Below are positions 34,996-44,167 of a DNA stretch of 64,000 bases, one piece after another (within the stretch, counting starts at the first letter, position 1; each line of letters starts with the position of its first letter). Source of the DNA: Aggregatimonas sangjinii (GTDB taxonomy: Bacteria > Bacteroidota > Bacteroidia > Flavobacteriales > Flavobacteriaceae); the NCBI RefSeq assembly GCF_005943945.1, contig NZ_CP040710.1, positions 3,889,501 through 3,953,500 of the forward strand, read 5' to 3'. The position numbers and the translations under genes are program-made. The notes below the pieces were generated by a model. The model was not told the DNA's origin. It saw only the letters and a program-made list of their open reading frames with translations, and did not search any database.

Positions 34996-36486
34996 ATGAG
35001 AAGTCTTGTTGCCATAATAGACAGTTTTTCCGAGGAAGAGAAGCAAGAATTCCTATTGCTTCAACGACGAAAGAACCGGAGAACCGACGCCAAAAACGAA
35101 AAACTCCTTCGATTACTGGATACCGGAATTCAAGATGACCTAGACATCAAACTCTATGGCAAACCAGCTAAAAATGCCTTTCACGCACTTTGCAAAAGGC
35201 TACAGGACAACCTCATCGATTTCGTGGCCAACAGAAGTTTTTCAGAGGAAACATCCGAAGAAATGGATATTCTGAAACTGGTGCTTGCCAGTCGTATTTT
35301 TTTTGAGAAGAAAAAATACAAGGTAGGCATCAAAACCTTGGATAAAGCGGAAAAAATCGCAAAGCAGAGCGACGTCTATTCCATTCTTAACGAAATATAC
35401 CATACCAAAATTCAATATGCCCATTTGAATATCGCTTGGTCCTTGCCGGATGTTATTCAGGATTCAGAGGCCAATATGAAATCATACCAACGCGACTTTC
35501 AGCTGAACAGGGCCTATGCCTTGATCAAGGCCGAATTGAAAAATCCCGATCGTAAAAAATCGGTCAAGACGGTAATGGAAGAAGTCTTTTTAAGCTTGAA
35601 CATCCAAATAGATGAGACCCTTACATTTAAATCTTTATTTCAACTGATGGAAATAACCGCTACCTCAGCCAAACTGCAGAACGACTATTATACCATCTCC
35701 CCTATGATGACGACCATCTATACGATTGTAGGTAAAAAGGGTATTCTAAAAAACAAACATCGGTACTACTATCTGAACATTCTGAATCTTTTGGCCATAA
35801 CCCATTTTAGGAACAAGCGATTTCGTGATTCAATGCAGATTGCGGCGCAGATGGAGCGAGAGATGGATGCGGACAATGGCACCTATCGTAAACGATTCCA
35901 TGAAAAACTCTGTATTATTAAAGCCCTTAATTTAAACTACACGGGAGATTATGTAAAAGCACTTGAACTGTTGCAAGGCTATCATAACGATTCGCTGGAT
36001 ATTAAACTGATCCTGCCCATGTGCTTAATGCAACAAAGCAAATTTTCGGAAGCTTACCAGAGCTTATTGTTGCTCAATCACAGCGACGACTGGTATGAAA
36101 AGAAAATGGGGCTACTCTGGGTGCTCAAGAAAAACATTATAGAAATTTTATTGCTTATAGAACTTGATAAACAGGATTTGGTTTTCCTAAGGTTGGAACG
36201 CTTTAACCGGAGGTTCGCAAAAAAAATCAGAAACATGGGAGAGCAAAGAGTACTTACTTTTATGGAGCTCGTTACCCAATACTACGAAATGCCAAGGGAG
36301 GTCATCTCATCGGCGTTCTCCGATCAGGTACAGCGGTCATTTCACTGGTTGGGCGCAGCACAGGAAGATATTTTCGTAATGAGTTTCTACGCTTGGCTCA
36401 AGGCTAAAATGGAAAATAAAAATCTCTATACAACTACTTTGGAACTAGTAGGGCAACCAATGGATGCAATAGAGGGGGCAAACTAG
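34996..36486 (+). CDS. Large helical cytosolic protein of unknown function
   Basis: The 496-residue protein has no signal peptide and appears all-helical, with TPR-like helix pairs (for example KVGIKTLDKAEKIAKQSDVY near residue 110 and FSEAYQSLLLLNH near 350). The first 90 residues are very basic and hold a KNRRTDAKNEKLLRLL segment. I do not know a named family. Its length and helical repeats suggest a scaffold or regulatory protein. It stands alone, with a near-consensus TAACTTTA about 45 bp upstream of the ATG. Nothing in the neighbourhood suggests a pathway. Confidence 0.75.
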   Translation: MRSLVAIIDSFSEEEKQEFLLLQRRKNRRTDAKNEKLLRLLDTGIQDDLDIKLYGKPAKNAFHALCKRLQDNLIDFVANRSFSEETSEEMDILKLVLASRIFFEKKKYKVGIKTLDKAEKIAKQSDVYSILNEIYHTKIQYAHLNIAWSLPDVIQDSEANMKSYQRDFQLNRAYALIKAELKNPDRKKSVKTVMEEVFLSLNIQIDETLTFKSLFQLMEITATSAKLQNDYYTISPMMTTIYTIVGKKGILKNKHRYYYLNILNLLAITHFRNKRFRDSMQIAAQMEREMDADNGTYRKRFHEKLCIIKALNLNYTGDYVKALELLQGYHNDSLDIKLILPMCLMQQSKFSEAYQSLLLLNHSDDWYEKKMGLLWVLKKNIIEILLLIELDKQDLVFLRLERFNRRFAKKIRNMGEQRVLTFMELVTQYYEMPREVISSAFSDQVQRSFHWLGAAQEDIFVMSFYAWLKAKMENKNLYTTTLELVGQPMDAIEGAN

Positions 36487-36566
36487 ACCACTCGATAGGT
36501 ATTGGTTTTTTCAGCTCCTGGATTTTTTTCCATGCTCAAAAATAGTCTTCAGAACGATGGTAATAT

Positions 36567-36971
36567 TTACTCTTCGGCCGCCAAAAGTGTCTCCGCCCAC
36601 TGAAAAGCCCTGTCGAGATCATAAAATACCCTTATGGGCCTCTTAATGAAGAGCCTTTCTAAGTTGGCCAACATTCTTCGGTACCGATTGTTGGAAACTA
36701 TAGCGAAACCTCTAAAATTTGGGAACATCTTAGTTACTGCCTCATAACCTGTGGGATCCATTGAATAGGAATGAAGTCGGTGGGATATATACACCAAAGG
36801 CTTTTCCGTACCACACAACTCTTTTGCCAACCTGATCGGTTCTGCAGCATTCTCCTTGGTCACATGAACGCCTTCGTTGAATTCACCGATGATAATATTG
36901 GGATAATAGCGAAAACGGCCGACAGTAAAATTGTATTCCGCAATGAGTTTCTGCTCTGTGGTTACCAACAT
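36567..36971 (-). CDS. Small alpha/beta protein of unknown function (possibly STAS-like)
   Basis: The 134-residue cytosolic protein alternates strands and helices (YYPNIIIGEFNEGV, KPLVYISHRLHSY, FRGFAIVSNN, RPIRVFYDLDRAFQWAETLL), as in STAS or SpoIIAA-like folds. Such small proteins are common in Flavobacteriia without known function, and the fold assignment is by eye only. It is monocistronic. Upstream, GTAAC-tt-GTTAC (near 36990-37001) is a near-palindrome that could be a regulatory site. Confidence 0.65.
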   Translation of the reverse strand: MLVTTEQKLIAEYNFTVGRFRYYPNIIIGEFNEGVHVTKENAAEPIRLAKELCGTEKPLVYISHRLHSYSMDPTGYEAVTKMFPNFRGFAIVSNNRYRRMLANLERLFIKRPIRVFYDLDRAFQWAETLLAAEE

Positions 36972-37215
36972 ATGTTTTGAGTAGACGATTGTAACAAGTT
37001 ACAAACTTTTGTTTAACGTTTTTACAAGAATCAATATAGAACGGTGTAAATTTTGTAAAAATGTTAAACAAATCCACATTTATAATCATAAATATGACAA
37101 AACGGATGTATTCAAGGATGAAATGGAGTTCATATGCCATCTTCCTCAAAAGTAGGACAGGTCGAAAAGTACGCCAAAGCGGTAGTCTAACGCTATTGAT
37201 TCTGAACAAACGTAC

Positions 37216-38163
37216 CTATTCCGAGGGGTCAAAAATGATTACCGCGTAGGTAAAGTCCCTTGTTTCGCCATCGACCGTAACATTGTTCACGGTAACTGTG
37301 TAAGCGGTGTCTTCGGTAATATTGGTTTGCACTCCTTCGGGAACCCAAACAATCGTACGATCCCCAAACTGCGTGTTCAGCTCTTCAATGGTCAAGGATA
37401 TGGTAGACCCGTCGGAATCTGTCATGCTTACTGTGGCATCCGTGAAATCGGCTCCTTTGAGAGAGAAAGACCATCTGGGATATACCAGTTGTTTGGGCGC
37501 ATAGCCTTTTGGTGGCCAAGCGACAAATTCAGGGGCGTCTGCCGGTGGTGTTCCCGCATTTCCGAGTACCCAAACGGCATTGGCTTGATTCGTATTACCG
37601 ATTCCTATCTCCTGAAGATTGGGCCAAAGTAACCAGCGTCTATGACCTACTGGCCCATTGGCGGAACCTGCATCGCGCATATACGAATCGATCGCTTCTG
37701 CATTTCTAGCCGTTGTCAGTAAAGAGTTGCCCGCTCCTTCTTTGCCTTCAGGCGAGAAACATCGCCAACTGTTCGGTGGAAAGTGATCCAGCGTATTGTT
37801 CACCTGCATCATTAACGCGGCCCGTTGTGCCTTTTCACTTTTAGTCGCATTTTCGGAAATTTCATTGTGTAACCCTACTGCCTTCCTAAAATAGGATAAG
37901 CGTGTAAAAATTTTAGCCCTTACATCTTGAGGCACTGTGCCGGGATCACAAGCCGATTCATCTCCCGCCCATGGCGAATCGGAACTCTCAAAGCGAGAAG
38001 CCACGTAATAATCTTGATACAGGTTCTTTGCGGAGAGTCTAGCGGAATCGTTCGTTTCCTGCTCTATTTCCTGCTGTTGTTCGGATACATCGGAGTCTTT
38101 TGAACAGCTTGTCAAAACGAAAAAAGTAGACAATAAAAGTAAAGGGAATTGTAAGGTACGCAT
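37216..38163 (-). CDS. CAP (SCP/PR1) domain lipoprotein
   Basis: This 315-residue protein has a lipoprotein signal (FVLTSC, Cys 20) and a polar glutamine/glutamate-rich tether. The CAP domain spans about residues 75-220: NTLDHFPPNSW carries a putative active-site histidine, and AIDSYMRDAGSANGPVGHRRWLLWP is the typical second half. The last 90 residues form a beta-rich domain (from VYPRWSFSLKGADF). Bacterial CAP proteins are secreted, of uncertain function, with proposed hydrolase or binding roles. It should sit in the outer membrane. No operon partner is obvious. Confidence 0.88.
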   Translation of the reverse strand: MRTLQFPLLLLSTFFVLTSCSKDSDVSEQQQEIEQETNDSARLSAKNLYQDYYVASRFESSDSPWAGDESACDPGTVPQDVRAKIFTRLSYFRKAVGLHNEISENATKSEKAQRAALMMQVNNTLDHFPPNSWRCFSPEGKEGAGNSLLTTARNAEAIDSYMRDAGSANGPVGHRRWLLWPNLQEIGIGNTNQANAVWVLGNAGTPPADAPEFVAWPPKGYAPKQLVYPRWSFSLKGADFTDATVSMTDSDGSTISLTIEELNTQFGDRTIVWVPEGVQTNITEDTAYTVTVNNVTVDGETRDFTYAVIIFDPSE

Positions 38164-38338
38164 AAGGTTTGGATTTGGGAATCTTTACCCTAACGCAGCA
38201 AATTAGAAATAGGTATAAATTTTTCGACGAACGGCAGCAGTGGGCCTCCCGTTTTATGAAATTGTTGTGAACTTTAAAAAAAGTAGGGTATGCGGGATTG
38301 AAGTGTTATGGCTTTCAAGTGAACTGTTGAAGCGGATT

Positions 38339-39064
38339 TTATTCCTCCAAACTAGATAGTGTTGACAAGACATCGGTGCCGAGGTATTTGTCGTCTTTAT
38401 TGTAATACCAAGCCCTTATTTTTGGCATTTTTATCCCAGAAATTTCCTCTTCTCCAGTAAGGATGATGTATTCCCCGTCGTTCGCGGATTCATCATGATA
38501 AAATTGATACAATTTCAATGCATATGTGGCGGGGTCGAAGTAAAAATACCAAGTATCCTTCCCGACTTCTTGAGCATAATTTACCTTTAACACGAGATAC
38601 TTCTCGCCCTTGAATGTTTTGGTTTGTACCTCGTCGGTCAACAGGGTTCCCGGATCTTTTAATTTCATGGGCAGACCATAGAGATAGGTATAGTAATCTT
38701 TCATCATTCGTGCGCGCTCGCAGCTCAAACGATGTTTTTTGCTTTCCTCTTCGGAGATTTCAGCACTCCCGTTCAGTAAGAGCTCGCAGTGCTCCTTATC
38801 GAGTTTCTGGGAAATAGTCACGCCATCTTTTAAAGTGGTAAGATGAAAATACTCCCGGGGAAGTTTCAAAACGATATCGCTCAGCCGCTTCTCTTCATCG
38901 GGCGTGGTCATGGTAACAGTGAATGCGCCCTGAAATACAGGCCAAATACCATTAGGGTCATGGTAGGCAATGGCCTTATCCAACAATTGCTCACCGGACA
39001 ATTCTTGTGAGAAGGAGGTCGTTGTCAAAAAAGCGGCGAACGCAAAGAGGAGATTCCTTGTCAT
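38339..39064 (-). CDS. DUF6503-like secreted protein
   Basis: The 241-residue protein has a signal peptide (residues 1-19, ending SFSQ) and a single beta-rich domain. It begins LLDKAIAYHDPNGIW, a phrase I associate with the DUF6503 family of Bacteroidetes outer-membrane or periplasmic proteins. The domain resembles LolA/LolB-like sheets that hold lipids (repeated strands such as YLVLKVNYAQEVGKDTWYFYFDP), but this is a guess. It lies 47 bp downstream of the Pit transporter on the same strand, so it may be co-transcribed with it. Confidence 0.7.
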   Translation of the reverse strand: MTRNLLFAFAAFLTTTSFSQELSGEQLLDKAIAYHDPNGIWPVFQGAFTVTMTTPDEEKRLSDIVLKLPREYFHLTTLKDGVTISQKLDKEHCELLLNGSAEISEEESKKHRLSCERARMMKDYYTYLYGLPMKLKDPGTLLTDEVQTKTFKGEKYLVLKVNYAQEVGKDTWYFYFDPATYALKLYQFYHDESANDGEYIILTGEEEISGIKMPKIRAWYYNKDDKYLGTDVLSTLSSLEE

Positions 39065-39111
39065 GGGATTTATAAAGAGACGAAAGTACTAAAATTCTCG
39101 ATCGGGCAATC

Positions 39112-41418
39112 CTATTCGTCTTCGGATTCACCTGTCAAAGTCGCAGGAATAACGGAGCTATCATGCTCATTGTAGTACTGCTCCAACAAGTTCATGGTGG
39201 AAGTCATCAAATCCTTTGTTTCGAGCAATAATGAAAAATACAGTGTCGTATTCTTCGGACTTGATTCCTCGGTACGTGTACGTGCCACCTGTGTCTGTAT
39301 CTTTTCGGAAACCAAATCGAACAACTCCTGTTTTTTGCTCACAACCACACCCACTTTTTCGAATGATCTCTCATCGAAGGCGGTTTGCGTAAGATTCAGG
39401 ACCTCATCGAGTTTCTCGTCTATTTGTTTCAGTTCTTTTATTTGATTGTACTTCAGTTTTTTGTGGTTGTTGTTCACATGTTTAAGACTCACCTTACCAA
39501 TGTATTCCAAAGACTGTGCGATATCGGTCAGATGCCCTAGTACGGTAATATAAAAATTACTGGCCCCCACGCTATTGTCATCCAAATTTTTGATAAAATA
39601 GAATATATTATCACGTAGATCATCGATTTCATTTGATAGCTTCGAACCCTGTTTCTTGTTCTTTTTCAGCAGATTTAAATCGTGTGTCGCAAGACCGTTG
39701 ATTGAATTCGTATAGATCTTATTCGTTCGCTTGAGCACATTGGCAATGTTATTCGCACTTTCTTCGATTACCCCTTGAATGGAACTACTCTCCGCTTTAT
39801 TCAAGGTATCCTCGGCTTTGATCTCTTTTGACTTCTTTTTATGTGAGATATAGCTTCTGGCCAAAAGTAGAATGGCAACGAAAAGCAGTACCGCAATCGC
39901 GGCCCCCTGACCAAAACTGATCAGGGCCAATATCAAACCTGCCGCAAGGAAGGCGATTATTGCAGTGCCGAACCATCCTCCGATAACGTTCAACACCCCT
40001 GCTACCCTGTAGACCGCACTTTCCGCACCCCATGCCCTATCTGCCAAGGATGTACCCATGGCGACCATAAAGGTTACGTAGGTCGTCGATAACGGAAGTT
40101 TATACGATGTGGCTATCGAAATCAAGATACCTGCGACCATTAAATTTACGGCTGCCCGTACCATATCAAAAGCAGGTAGCTCATTTACACGATTTCTCGA
40201 TAAGGGAGTCTGCGGTTTCTCAAATCGGTTCTCGATACGTTCCTGCATTGATTTTGGCATCAAGGCAGAAGTTGTCTGCGCAATAGCTATGGCACTTCTT
40301 ACCAAACCCCTTGAAAGGAAGTTCGGTTGAAAACGCTCCTTAGTCGCTTCTTGGCTCGAAAGATCTATTGAGGTCTTTACCACCGCCCTTGCCTTGCTCG
40401 AAAACCACAATGTTACGACCATAATGATACCCGCGGCGAACAAAAGTAGTGTAGGCGTCGGTACTTTTTCAGCCAAAATTTCCATACTAAAGTCAGTGGC
40501 CACCGCACCTGATGCCGCCCAGGCTTCGTAGGACTGCCACGCGGCAATCGGTACACCTATAAAATTTACCAAATCATTCCCGGCAAAGGCCAATGCCAAC
40601 GCAAAAGTGCCCACACCAATAATCAGTTTGTAGATATTGATTTTGGCGAAGTTCATCAAAACGAAGGACAGAAAAGACCATATCACAAAGTTGGCCCCGG
40701 CAATAGCGAACCATTGGTTTTCGAGAAATTCCGATATGGTAACGCCTCCGATAACATCGAAACTTTCACTGGCAAAGGCGGTTCCCTTAATACCTTTCAT
40801 TAATATGAAATAGGTGATGGCCGCTAAAGCAACTCCTCCAAAAAGAGCGCCGACCCAATTCTCCTTTTTTTCAAAATGGAACGATAAGAGCAAACGGGAA
40901 ATCCATTGTACCAGCGCACCAATGGAAAATGCAACTATAACCGATAAAAGAATTCCAAAGATTATTTCAGTCGCCTTGGAAGTATTGATGTAATCGACCA
41001 CATCGCTAAAATTTCCGCCATCGGCACCGATTTTTATCAACGCCATGGCCACCGCCGCACCCAAAAGCTCGAAGACGATCGAAACAGTAGTAGATGTAGG
41101 CATTCCCAACGTATTGAAAAAATCGAGCAGTAAAATATCGGTAATCATCACGGCCATAAAAATGAACATGATCTCATTGAAATAGAATTCCCCGGGGTTG
41201 AAAATACCTTTACGGGCAACCTCCATCATACCACTTGAAAAAATAGCCCCAAAGGCTATGCCCAAACTTGCAACAATCATAATGGTTCGAAAGGAAATCG
41301 CCTTTGAGCCTATTGCAGAATTCAAGAAATTAACCGCATCATTACTGACGCCGACAACCAAATCGGCAATTGCCAAAACGGCAAGGGCGATTATCATTAA
41401 AAAATAGATGTTATCCAT
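39112..41418 (-). CDS. Pit-type inorganic phosphate transporter with PhoU-like C-terminal domain
   Basis: From the ATG at 41418 the protein has 768 residues (an in-frame TTG at 41469 is unlikely). The N-terminal two thirds are a Pit-type permease with an inverted repeat: GVSNDAVNFLNSAIG and FAGNDLVNFIG are the two signature loops, each paired with an STT segment (MPTSTTVSIVFELLG, PLSTTYVTFMVAMG). Large loops separate the helices. The last 250 or so residues are soluble and coiled-coil-like, as in the DUF47/PhoU family, and probably tune transport. It moves phosphate with a cation across the inner membrane. A pair of 11-bp-spaced heptamers (41470-41487) lies upstream, after the porin gene. Confidence 0.93.
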   Translation of the reverse strand: MDNIYFLMIIALAVLAIADLVVGVSNDAVNFLNSAIGSKAISFRTIMIVASLGIAFGAIFSSGMMEVARKGIFNPGEFYFNEIMFIFMAVMITDILLLDFFNTLGMPTSTTVSIVFELLGAAVAMALIKIGADGGNFSDVVDYINTSKATEIIFGILLSVIVAFSIGALVQWISRLLLSFHFEKKENWVGALFGGVALAAITYFILMKGIKGTAFASESFDVIGGVTISEFLENQWFAIAGANFVIWSFLSFVLMNFAKINIYKLIIGVGTFALALAFAGNDLVNFIGVPIAAWQSYEAWAASGAVATDFSMEILAEKVPTPTLLLFAAGIIMVVTLWFSSKARAVVKTSIDLSSQEATKERFQPNFLSRGLVRSAIAIAQTTSALMPKSMQERIENRFEKPQTPLSRNRVNELPAFDMVRAAVNLMVAGILISIATSYKLPLSTTYVTFMVAMGTSLADRAWGAESAVYRVAGVLNVIGGWFGTAIIAFLAAGLILALISFGQGAAIAVLLFVAILLLARSYISHKKKSKEIKAEDTLNKAESSSIQGVIEESANNIANVLKRTNKIYTNSINGLATHDLNLLKKNKKQGSKLSNEIDDLRDNIFYFIKNLDDNSVGASNFYITVLGHLTDIAQSLEYIGKVSLKHVNNNHKKLKYNQIKELKQIDEKLDEVLNLTQTAFDERSFEKVGVVVSKKQELFDLVSEKIQTQVARTRTEESSPKNTTLYFSLLLETKDLMTSTMNLLEQYYNEHDSSVIPATLTGESEDE

Positions 41419-41469
41419 AATTTCTTGATTAAACAAGTTTGCAAATATCAATAGTCTTCCTACCCACAA

Positions 41470-41487
41470 TGTTATGTAAATGTTATC
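41470..41487 (-). promoter_or_regulatory. Pho-box-like pair upstream of the Pit gene
   Basis: Read on the + strand, TGTTATG (41470) and TGTTATC (41481) are separated by an AT-rich tetramer, an 11-bp period. On the coding strand a TTG and a GATATTTG -7-like element follow with 18-bp spacing, so the box would sit just upstream of the -33 region. Confidence 0.5.
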
Positions 41488-41494
41488 ATTTGGT

Positions 41495-42691
41495 CTAAAA
41501 GTGCACCTCTACCTGCAATCTGCACATTAGTTCGTTGGCAGCGCCGTCAACCGAAAGATAGCTTACATCGGACTGTACTTTTAACTTATGCCCCACAATG
41601 AATTTTGAAAGCCCCAAAGTGTATTGACGCTCCAAATTTCTTGCAGTACTATTCTCGTCTAGATGTATGCTGGTGTAACGGCCTGAAACTTCCCAATCGC
41701 CAGAAAAGAGGTATCCTGTTTGTAGGTTCAGGCCATCGCCTATCTGAACGGTATCTCCCGTTTCCGTACCGTCGGAATTCTTGGCTATCGGGTCTTTGGC
41801 GGTTCTATTGGCATATTCACCCATAAATGAAAAACCTTTGTATTTGAACATGGCATCCAAGAATATGGTATTGATATCGGTTTCGTAAAAGCCCATATCG
41901 TTCATCATATAGGTTCCTTGATTGCTGCGAGTCTTTACCGCATCTTGATTGTGATCAAAGGTTGCCGCCAACATCAATTTTGGAGTTTGCACCTTTTTTA
42001 AATCACTTGCGATATATGCGCTGAAATCCCCGAAAGGGTATACTTCCAATCGGGCGGTATATTGATATCCACCAAGATTTCCGGAGATAATGTTCCGACC
42101 CTCCCCTTGGGAAACGGCAAATTTCTCGCGGACTAGAAAGGAATCCGATAATTTGAAATGATGTCTGAGCTGAATGCCTTGATCCCGATCAATCGTAAAT
42201 CTTCTGTTCAGCAAAGAGCGATCTACTTGTTGCAGGTTTCCCGAAGAAATAACACGTTCAATGTTTCCGGGAAGTTTGGTCTGCCCCATCCAGAATTCAA
42301 AACTTCCAATGAAATTCCACATAACGACAGCGTCCAGAATGTATCGAGGCGCATTGCCGGTAAATTGAGATGCTCCGGACAGATCACGGTTCGATAGCCC
42401 CAATTCTATTTGATATTTTAGTTTTGGGGAATAGGCGAACCCATTGCATTTGAATCGCGCCCTACGTATTGAAAAGCTCTGTTCCGGATCGATCAACCCG
42501 CCATCTGCTCCTTCATCCCAAGAAGCGACGGTCAAGAACTGCATCCGCGCCGCAATTTTCATACTCCACGTACTATCCTGACCCATCAATCGAAACAGTC
42601 CTTTCCCGAAAGCGGGCGCGTTCGTTTCTTGTGCGTGCACGATACCTGAACCACAAAATGCTAGCACAAGAACCAAAAACTTGATTTTCAT
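41495..42691 (-). CDS. Porin_O_P family (phosphate-selective type) outer membrane porin
   Basis: The 398-residue protein has a signal peptide (residues 1-20, ending VHAQ), followed by GKGLFRLMGQDSTWSMKIAARMQFL, which matches the start of the OprO/OprP-like porins of Bacteroidetes. Amphipathic beta strands run to the C-terminus, which ends with an aromatic residue (VEVHF) as in outer-membrane barrels. The gene is directly upstream of the Pit transporter (76 bp), so the two make a natural outer-plus-inner membrane phosphate path. Three heptamers at an 11-bp period lie upstream (42733-42761). Confidence 0.9.
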   Translation of the reverse strand: MKIKFLVLVLAFCGSGIVHAQETNAPAFGKGLFRLMGQDSTWSMKIAARMQFLTVASWDEGADGGLIDPEQSFSIRRARFKCNGFAYSPKLKYQIELGLSNRDLSGASQFTGNAPRYILDAVVMWNFIGSFEFWMGQTKLPGNIERVISSGNLQQVDRSLLNRRFTIDRDQGIQLRHHFKLSDSFLVREKFAVSQGEGRNIISGNLGGYQYTARLEVYPFGDFSAYIASDLKKVQTPKLMLAATFDHNQDAVKTRSNQGTYMMNDMGFYETDINTIFLDAMFKYKGFSFMGEYANRTAKDPIAKNSDGTETGDTVQIGDGLNLQTGYLFSGDWEVSGRYTSIHLDENSTARNLERQYTLGLSKFIVGHKLKVQSDVSYLSVDGAANELMCRLQVEVHF

Positions 42692-42732
42692 GAAAGTCTT
42701 AGTTTTTGTCGAAGATAAAGAACCCTTACCAA

Positions 42733-42761
42733 TGTTAAGCTAATGTTTCGTAAACGTTATT
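42733..42761 (-). promoter_or_regulatory. Pho-box-like triple repeat upstream of the porin
   Basis: On the + strand, TGTTAAG (42733), TGTTTCG (42744) and CGTTATT (42755) recur every 11 bp with AT-rich 4-bp spacers (ctaa, taaa). They lie 42-70 bp upstream of the porin ATG. TATCTTCG on the coding strand nearer the gene could be a -7 element. Confidence 0.5.
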
Positions 42762-43068
42762 TGAAAAAATATCCTTGGTGGAGATGTCGGTTGTCATCAA
42801 TTGAAAATCAATGTGAAAAGAAAAGCAAATTGTCAGGATACCCTTTGGAGAGTAGAAAGGAAAAGTGGTATTGACCTGAATTATAGCACTTTAAAAACAA
42901 CCCCTGTACAAAACTCCGTGACTAAAATTAGAACACATGTATGTTGAAACCCCTGCGAAAATGGCCGAATGAGATACAATTCTAGCAGTTCTATTGGTAA
43001 AGACGCCCTCAGTTTTTTGAATTTTCTTCTTTTGTAACATACTAAAAATCAATATATATCGTTTTCAA

Positions 43069-43108
43069 TGTAAATTTAATGTTACCAAAAAGTTGATTTA
43101 AAGTAAAT
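43069..43108 (+). promoter_or_regulatory. Pho-box-like quadruple repeat upstream of the 43146 gene
   Basis: TGTAAAT (43069), TGTTACC (43080), AGTTGAT (43091) and AGTAAAT (43102) recur every 11 bp with spacers ttaa, aaaa, ttaa. The array ends 6 bp before an exact TAnnTTTG -7 element, so it covers the -33 position. Confidence 0.5.
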
Positions 43109-43114
43109 TTTATA

Positions 43115-43122
43115 TAACTTTG
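43115..43122 (+). promoter_or_regulatory. -7 promoter element (TAACTTTG)
   Basis: An exact TAnnTTTG match lies 24 bp before the ATG at 43146. A TTG at 43093-43095 is 19 bp upstream and could be the -33 element, inside the heptamer array. Confidence 0.65.
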
Positions 43123-43145
43123 ACCATATTATAATTTGTATTACA

Positions 43146-43505
43146 ATGAAAAAGACAATTTTACTTCTCGCTTTACTGATAGTGGCTACTGTAGCATTTG
43201 CACAGACAAAGCCAGAAATGAAACTAAATAAGGAAACCAATTTGATAGAGGCTACTTATTTTCATGAAGATGGCACGATAAGCCAAAAAGGTACCTTTAA
43301 TCTTGAGCGAAAGTTACATGGGGAATGGGTAAGTTATAATTCGGAGGGAAAGACGATTTCTGTTGGATCATATAACAATGGTGCTAAGACTGGCACATGG
43401 ATGTTCTGGGCCAATGATGTTCTCAAAGAGGTAGCGTACAGCAATAACGCGATTGCTGGAGTGACCGAAAGTAAAAATACTGAAGGTATCGTTAGTAGGA
43501 ATTAG
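43146..43505 (+). CDS. Small secreted MORN-like repeat protein
   Basis: The 119-residue protein has a signal peptide (residues 1-19, ending AFAQ) and three short MORN-variant hairpins: EDGTISQKGTFNLERKLHGEW, SEGKTISVGSYNNGAKTGTW and a third around NDVLKEVAYSNN. Related Bacteroidetes proteins are often misnamed as adenylyltransferases or antitoxins; I see no catalytic motif. It is probably periplasmic or surface-exposed. It has the clearest promoter in the phosphate region, with the heptamer array next to a consensus -7 element. A terminator follows the stop directly, so it is monocistronic. Confidence 0.85.
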   Translation: MKKTILLLALLIVATVAFAQTKPEMKLNKETNLIEATYFHEDGTISQKGTFNLERKLHGEWVSYNSEGKTISVGSYNNGAKTGTWMFWANDVLKEVAYSNNAIAGVTESKNTEGIVSRN

Positions 43506-43533
43506 TAAATCAACGAACCGTTTCAAAAAAATG

Positions 43534-43557
43534 ACACCCCAATTTGCGTTGGGGTGT
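43534..43557. terminator. Bidirectional terminator
   Basis: A 9-bp stem pairs acaccccaa (43534-43542) with ttggggtgt (43549-43557) around a 6-base loop. T-rich sequence follows on the + strand, and a run of seven T follows shortly on the - strand, serving both convergent genes. Confidence 0.8.
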
Positions 43558-43585
43558 TTTCATATATTCTATTTTTCAGAATCGA

Positions 43586-43987
43586 CTACTCCTTGGGCCA
43601 TACAGCAGCAGTATGGGAACTTTCAATATTCGTTTCACTTACCTCATCCCCTAGTTCAAATTCGTCGAAAGAGGGAAGCAATGTCTTTAGGCTGGTACGA
43701 ACATTGGTTTCTGCCTTGGCCGTCACAACAATGGGAATCTCTGTGGTTTCGTACCCTAGATAACTGATTACCAATGTATATTCTCCTGGAAGGATACCGT
43801 TGAACTCGTAGTTGCCGTGAAAATTGGTCTCGGTCGTCGTTTCCGCATTCTTTATTTGAACATTGGCGAACAACACCGGTTCTTCGTTCATTCCAGCATC
43901 GGTTACCGTACCCTTGATACTTCCTTCGTTTTGCCCAAAGCCTACAAAGGTGATGAACACACAACAAAATGAGAATAATACTTTCAT
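43586..43987 (-). CDS. Free-standing carboxypeptidase-like regulatory domain protein
   Basis: I place the start at the ATG ending at 43987, which begins a signal peptide (MKVLFSFCCVFITFVGFGQ); upstream codons to 44065 lack one. The 133-residue product is then a single CarboxypepD_reg-like beta-sandwich: GSIKGTVTDAGMNEEPV, the FxGNYEFNGILPGEYTL core and SYLGYETTEI. The same domain begins the TonB receptor at 46257-49064, where it precedes the plug. Here it stands alone with a short acidic tail, so it may be a cut-down receptor or a free partner of one. Five heptamers at an 11-bp period (44025-44075) lie upstream. Confidence 0.8.
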   Translation of the reverse strand: MKVLFSFCCVFITFVGFGQNEGSIKGTVTDAGMNEEPVLFANVQIKNAETTTETNFHGNYEFNGILPGEYTLVISYLGYETTEIPIVVTAKAETNVRTSLKTLLPSFDEFELGDEVSETNIESSHTAAVWPKE

Positions 43988-44024
43988 TACTGGACTTCGT
44001 GTTTCTGCAAAGAACGTGCAACAA

Positions 44025-44075
44025 TGTAAACTAATGGTTAATTGCAGATTACCAATTTGTAACATTATGGTTAAA
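44025..44075 (-). promoter_or_regulatory. Pho-box-like fivefold repeat upstream of the 43987 gene
   Basis: On the + strand, heptamers TGTAAAC (44025), GGTTAAT (44036), GATTACC (44047), TGTAACA (44058) and GGTTAAA (44069) recur exactly every 11 bp. Units 1-2 and 4-5 form a 17-bp direct repeat with 14 matches, 33 bp apart. The block starts 38 bp upstream of the ATG. Confidence 0.5.
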
Positions 44076-44120
44076 TAATATTAGGGTGTTTTTATGGATT
44101 CCCGATTGTTCCCAACAAAA

Positions 44121-44148
44121 GAAAACCCCGCTCTACAGCAGGGTTTTC
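44121..44148 (-). terminator. Terminator of the TonB receptor/lipoprotein operon
   Basis: gaaaaccc (44121-44128) pairs with gggttttc (44141-44148), with a further gct/agc pair inside one mismatch. It lies 20 bp beyond the lipoprotein stop, and T-rich sequence follows on the - strand. Confidence 0.7.
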
Positions 44149-44167
44149 AGTGGTATTTAATTGTGCT

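Larger units (their letters stand above)
42692..43145. other. 454-bp divergent regulatory region between porin and MORN-like gene
   Basis: There are no ORFs. The region carries two heptamer arrays with an 11-bp period (42733-42761 near the porin, 43069-43108 near the 43146 gene) and a consensus -7 element at 43115. The middle 250 bp show nothing I can assign. Confidence 0.5.

Noticed and set aside
41419..41469. N-terminal extension of the Pit transporter from TTG at 41469
   Set aside because: The extension is not part of the permease fold and would overlap the promoter-like TTG/-7 region. ATG at 41418 gives the expected N-terminus.
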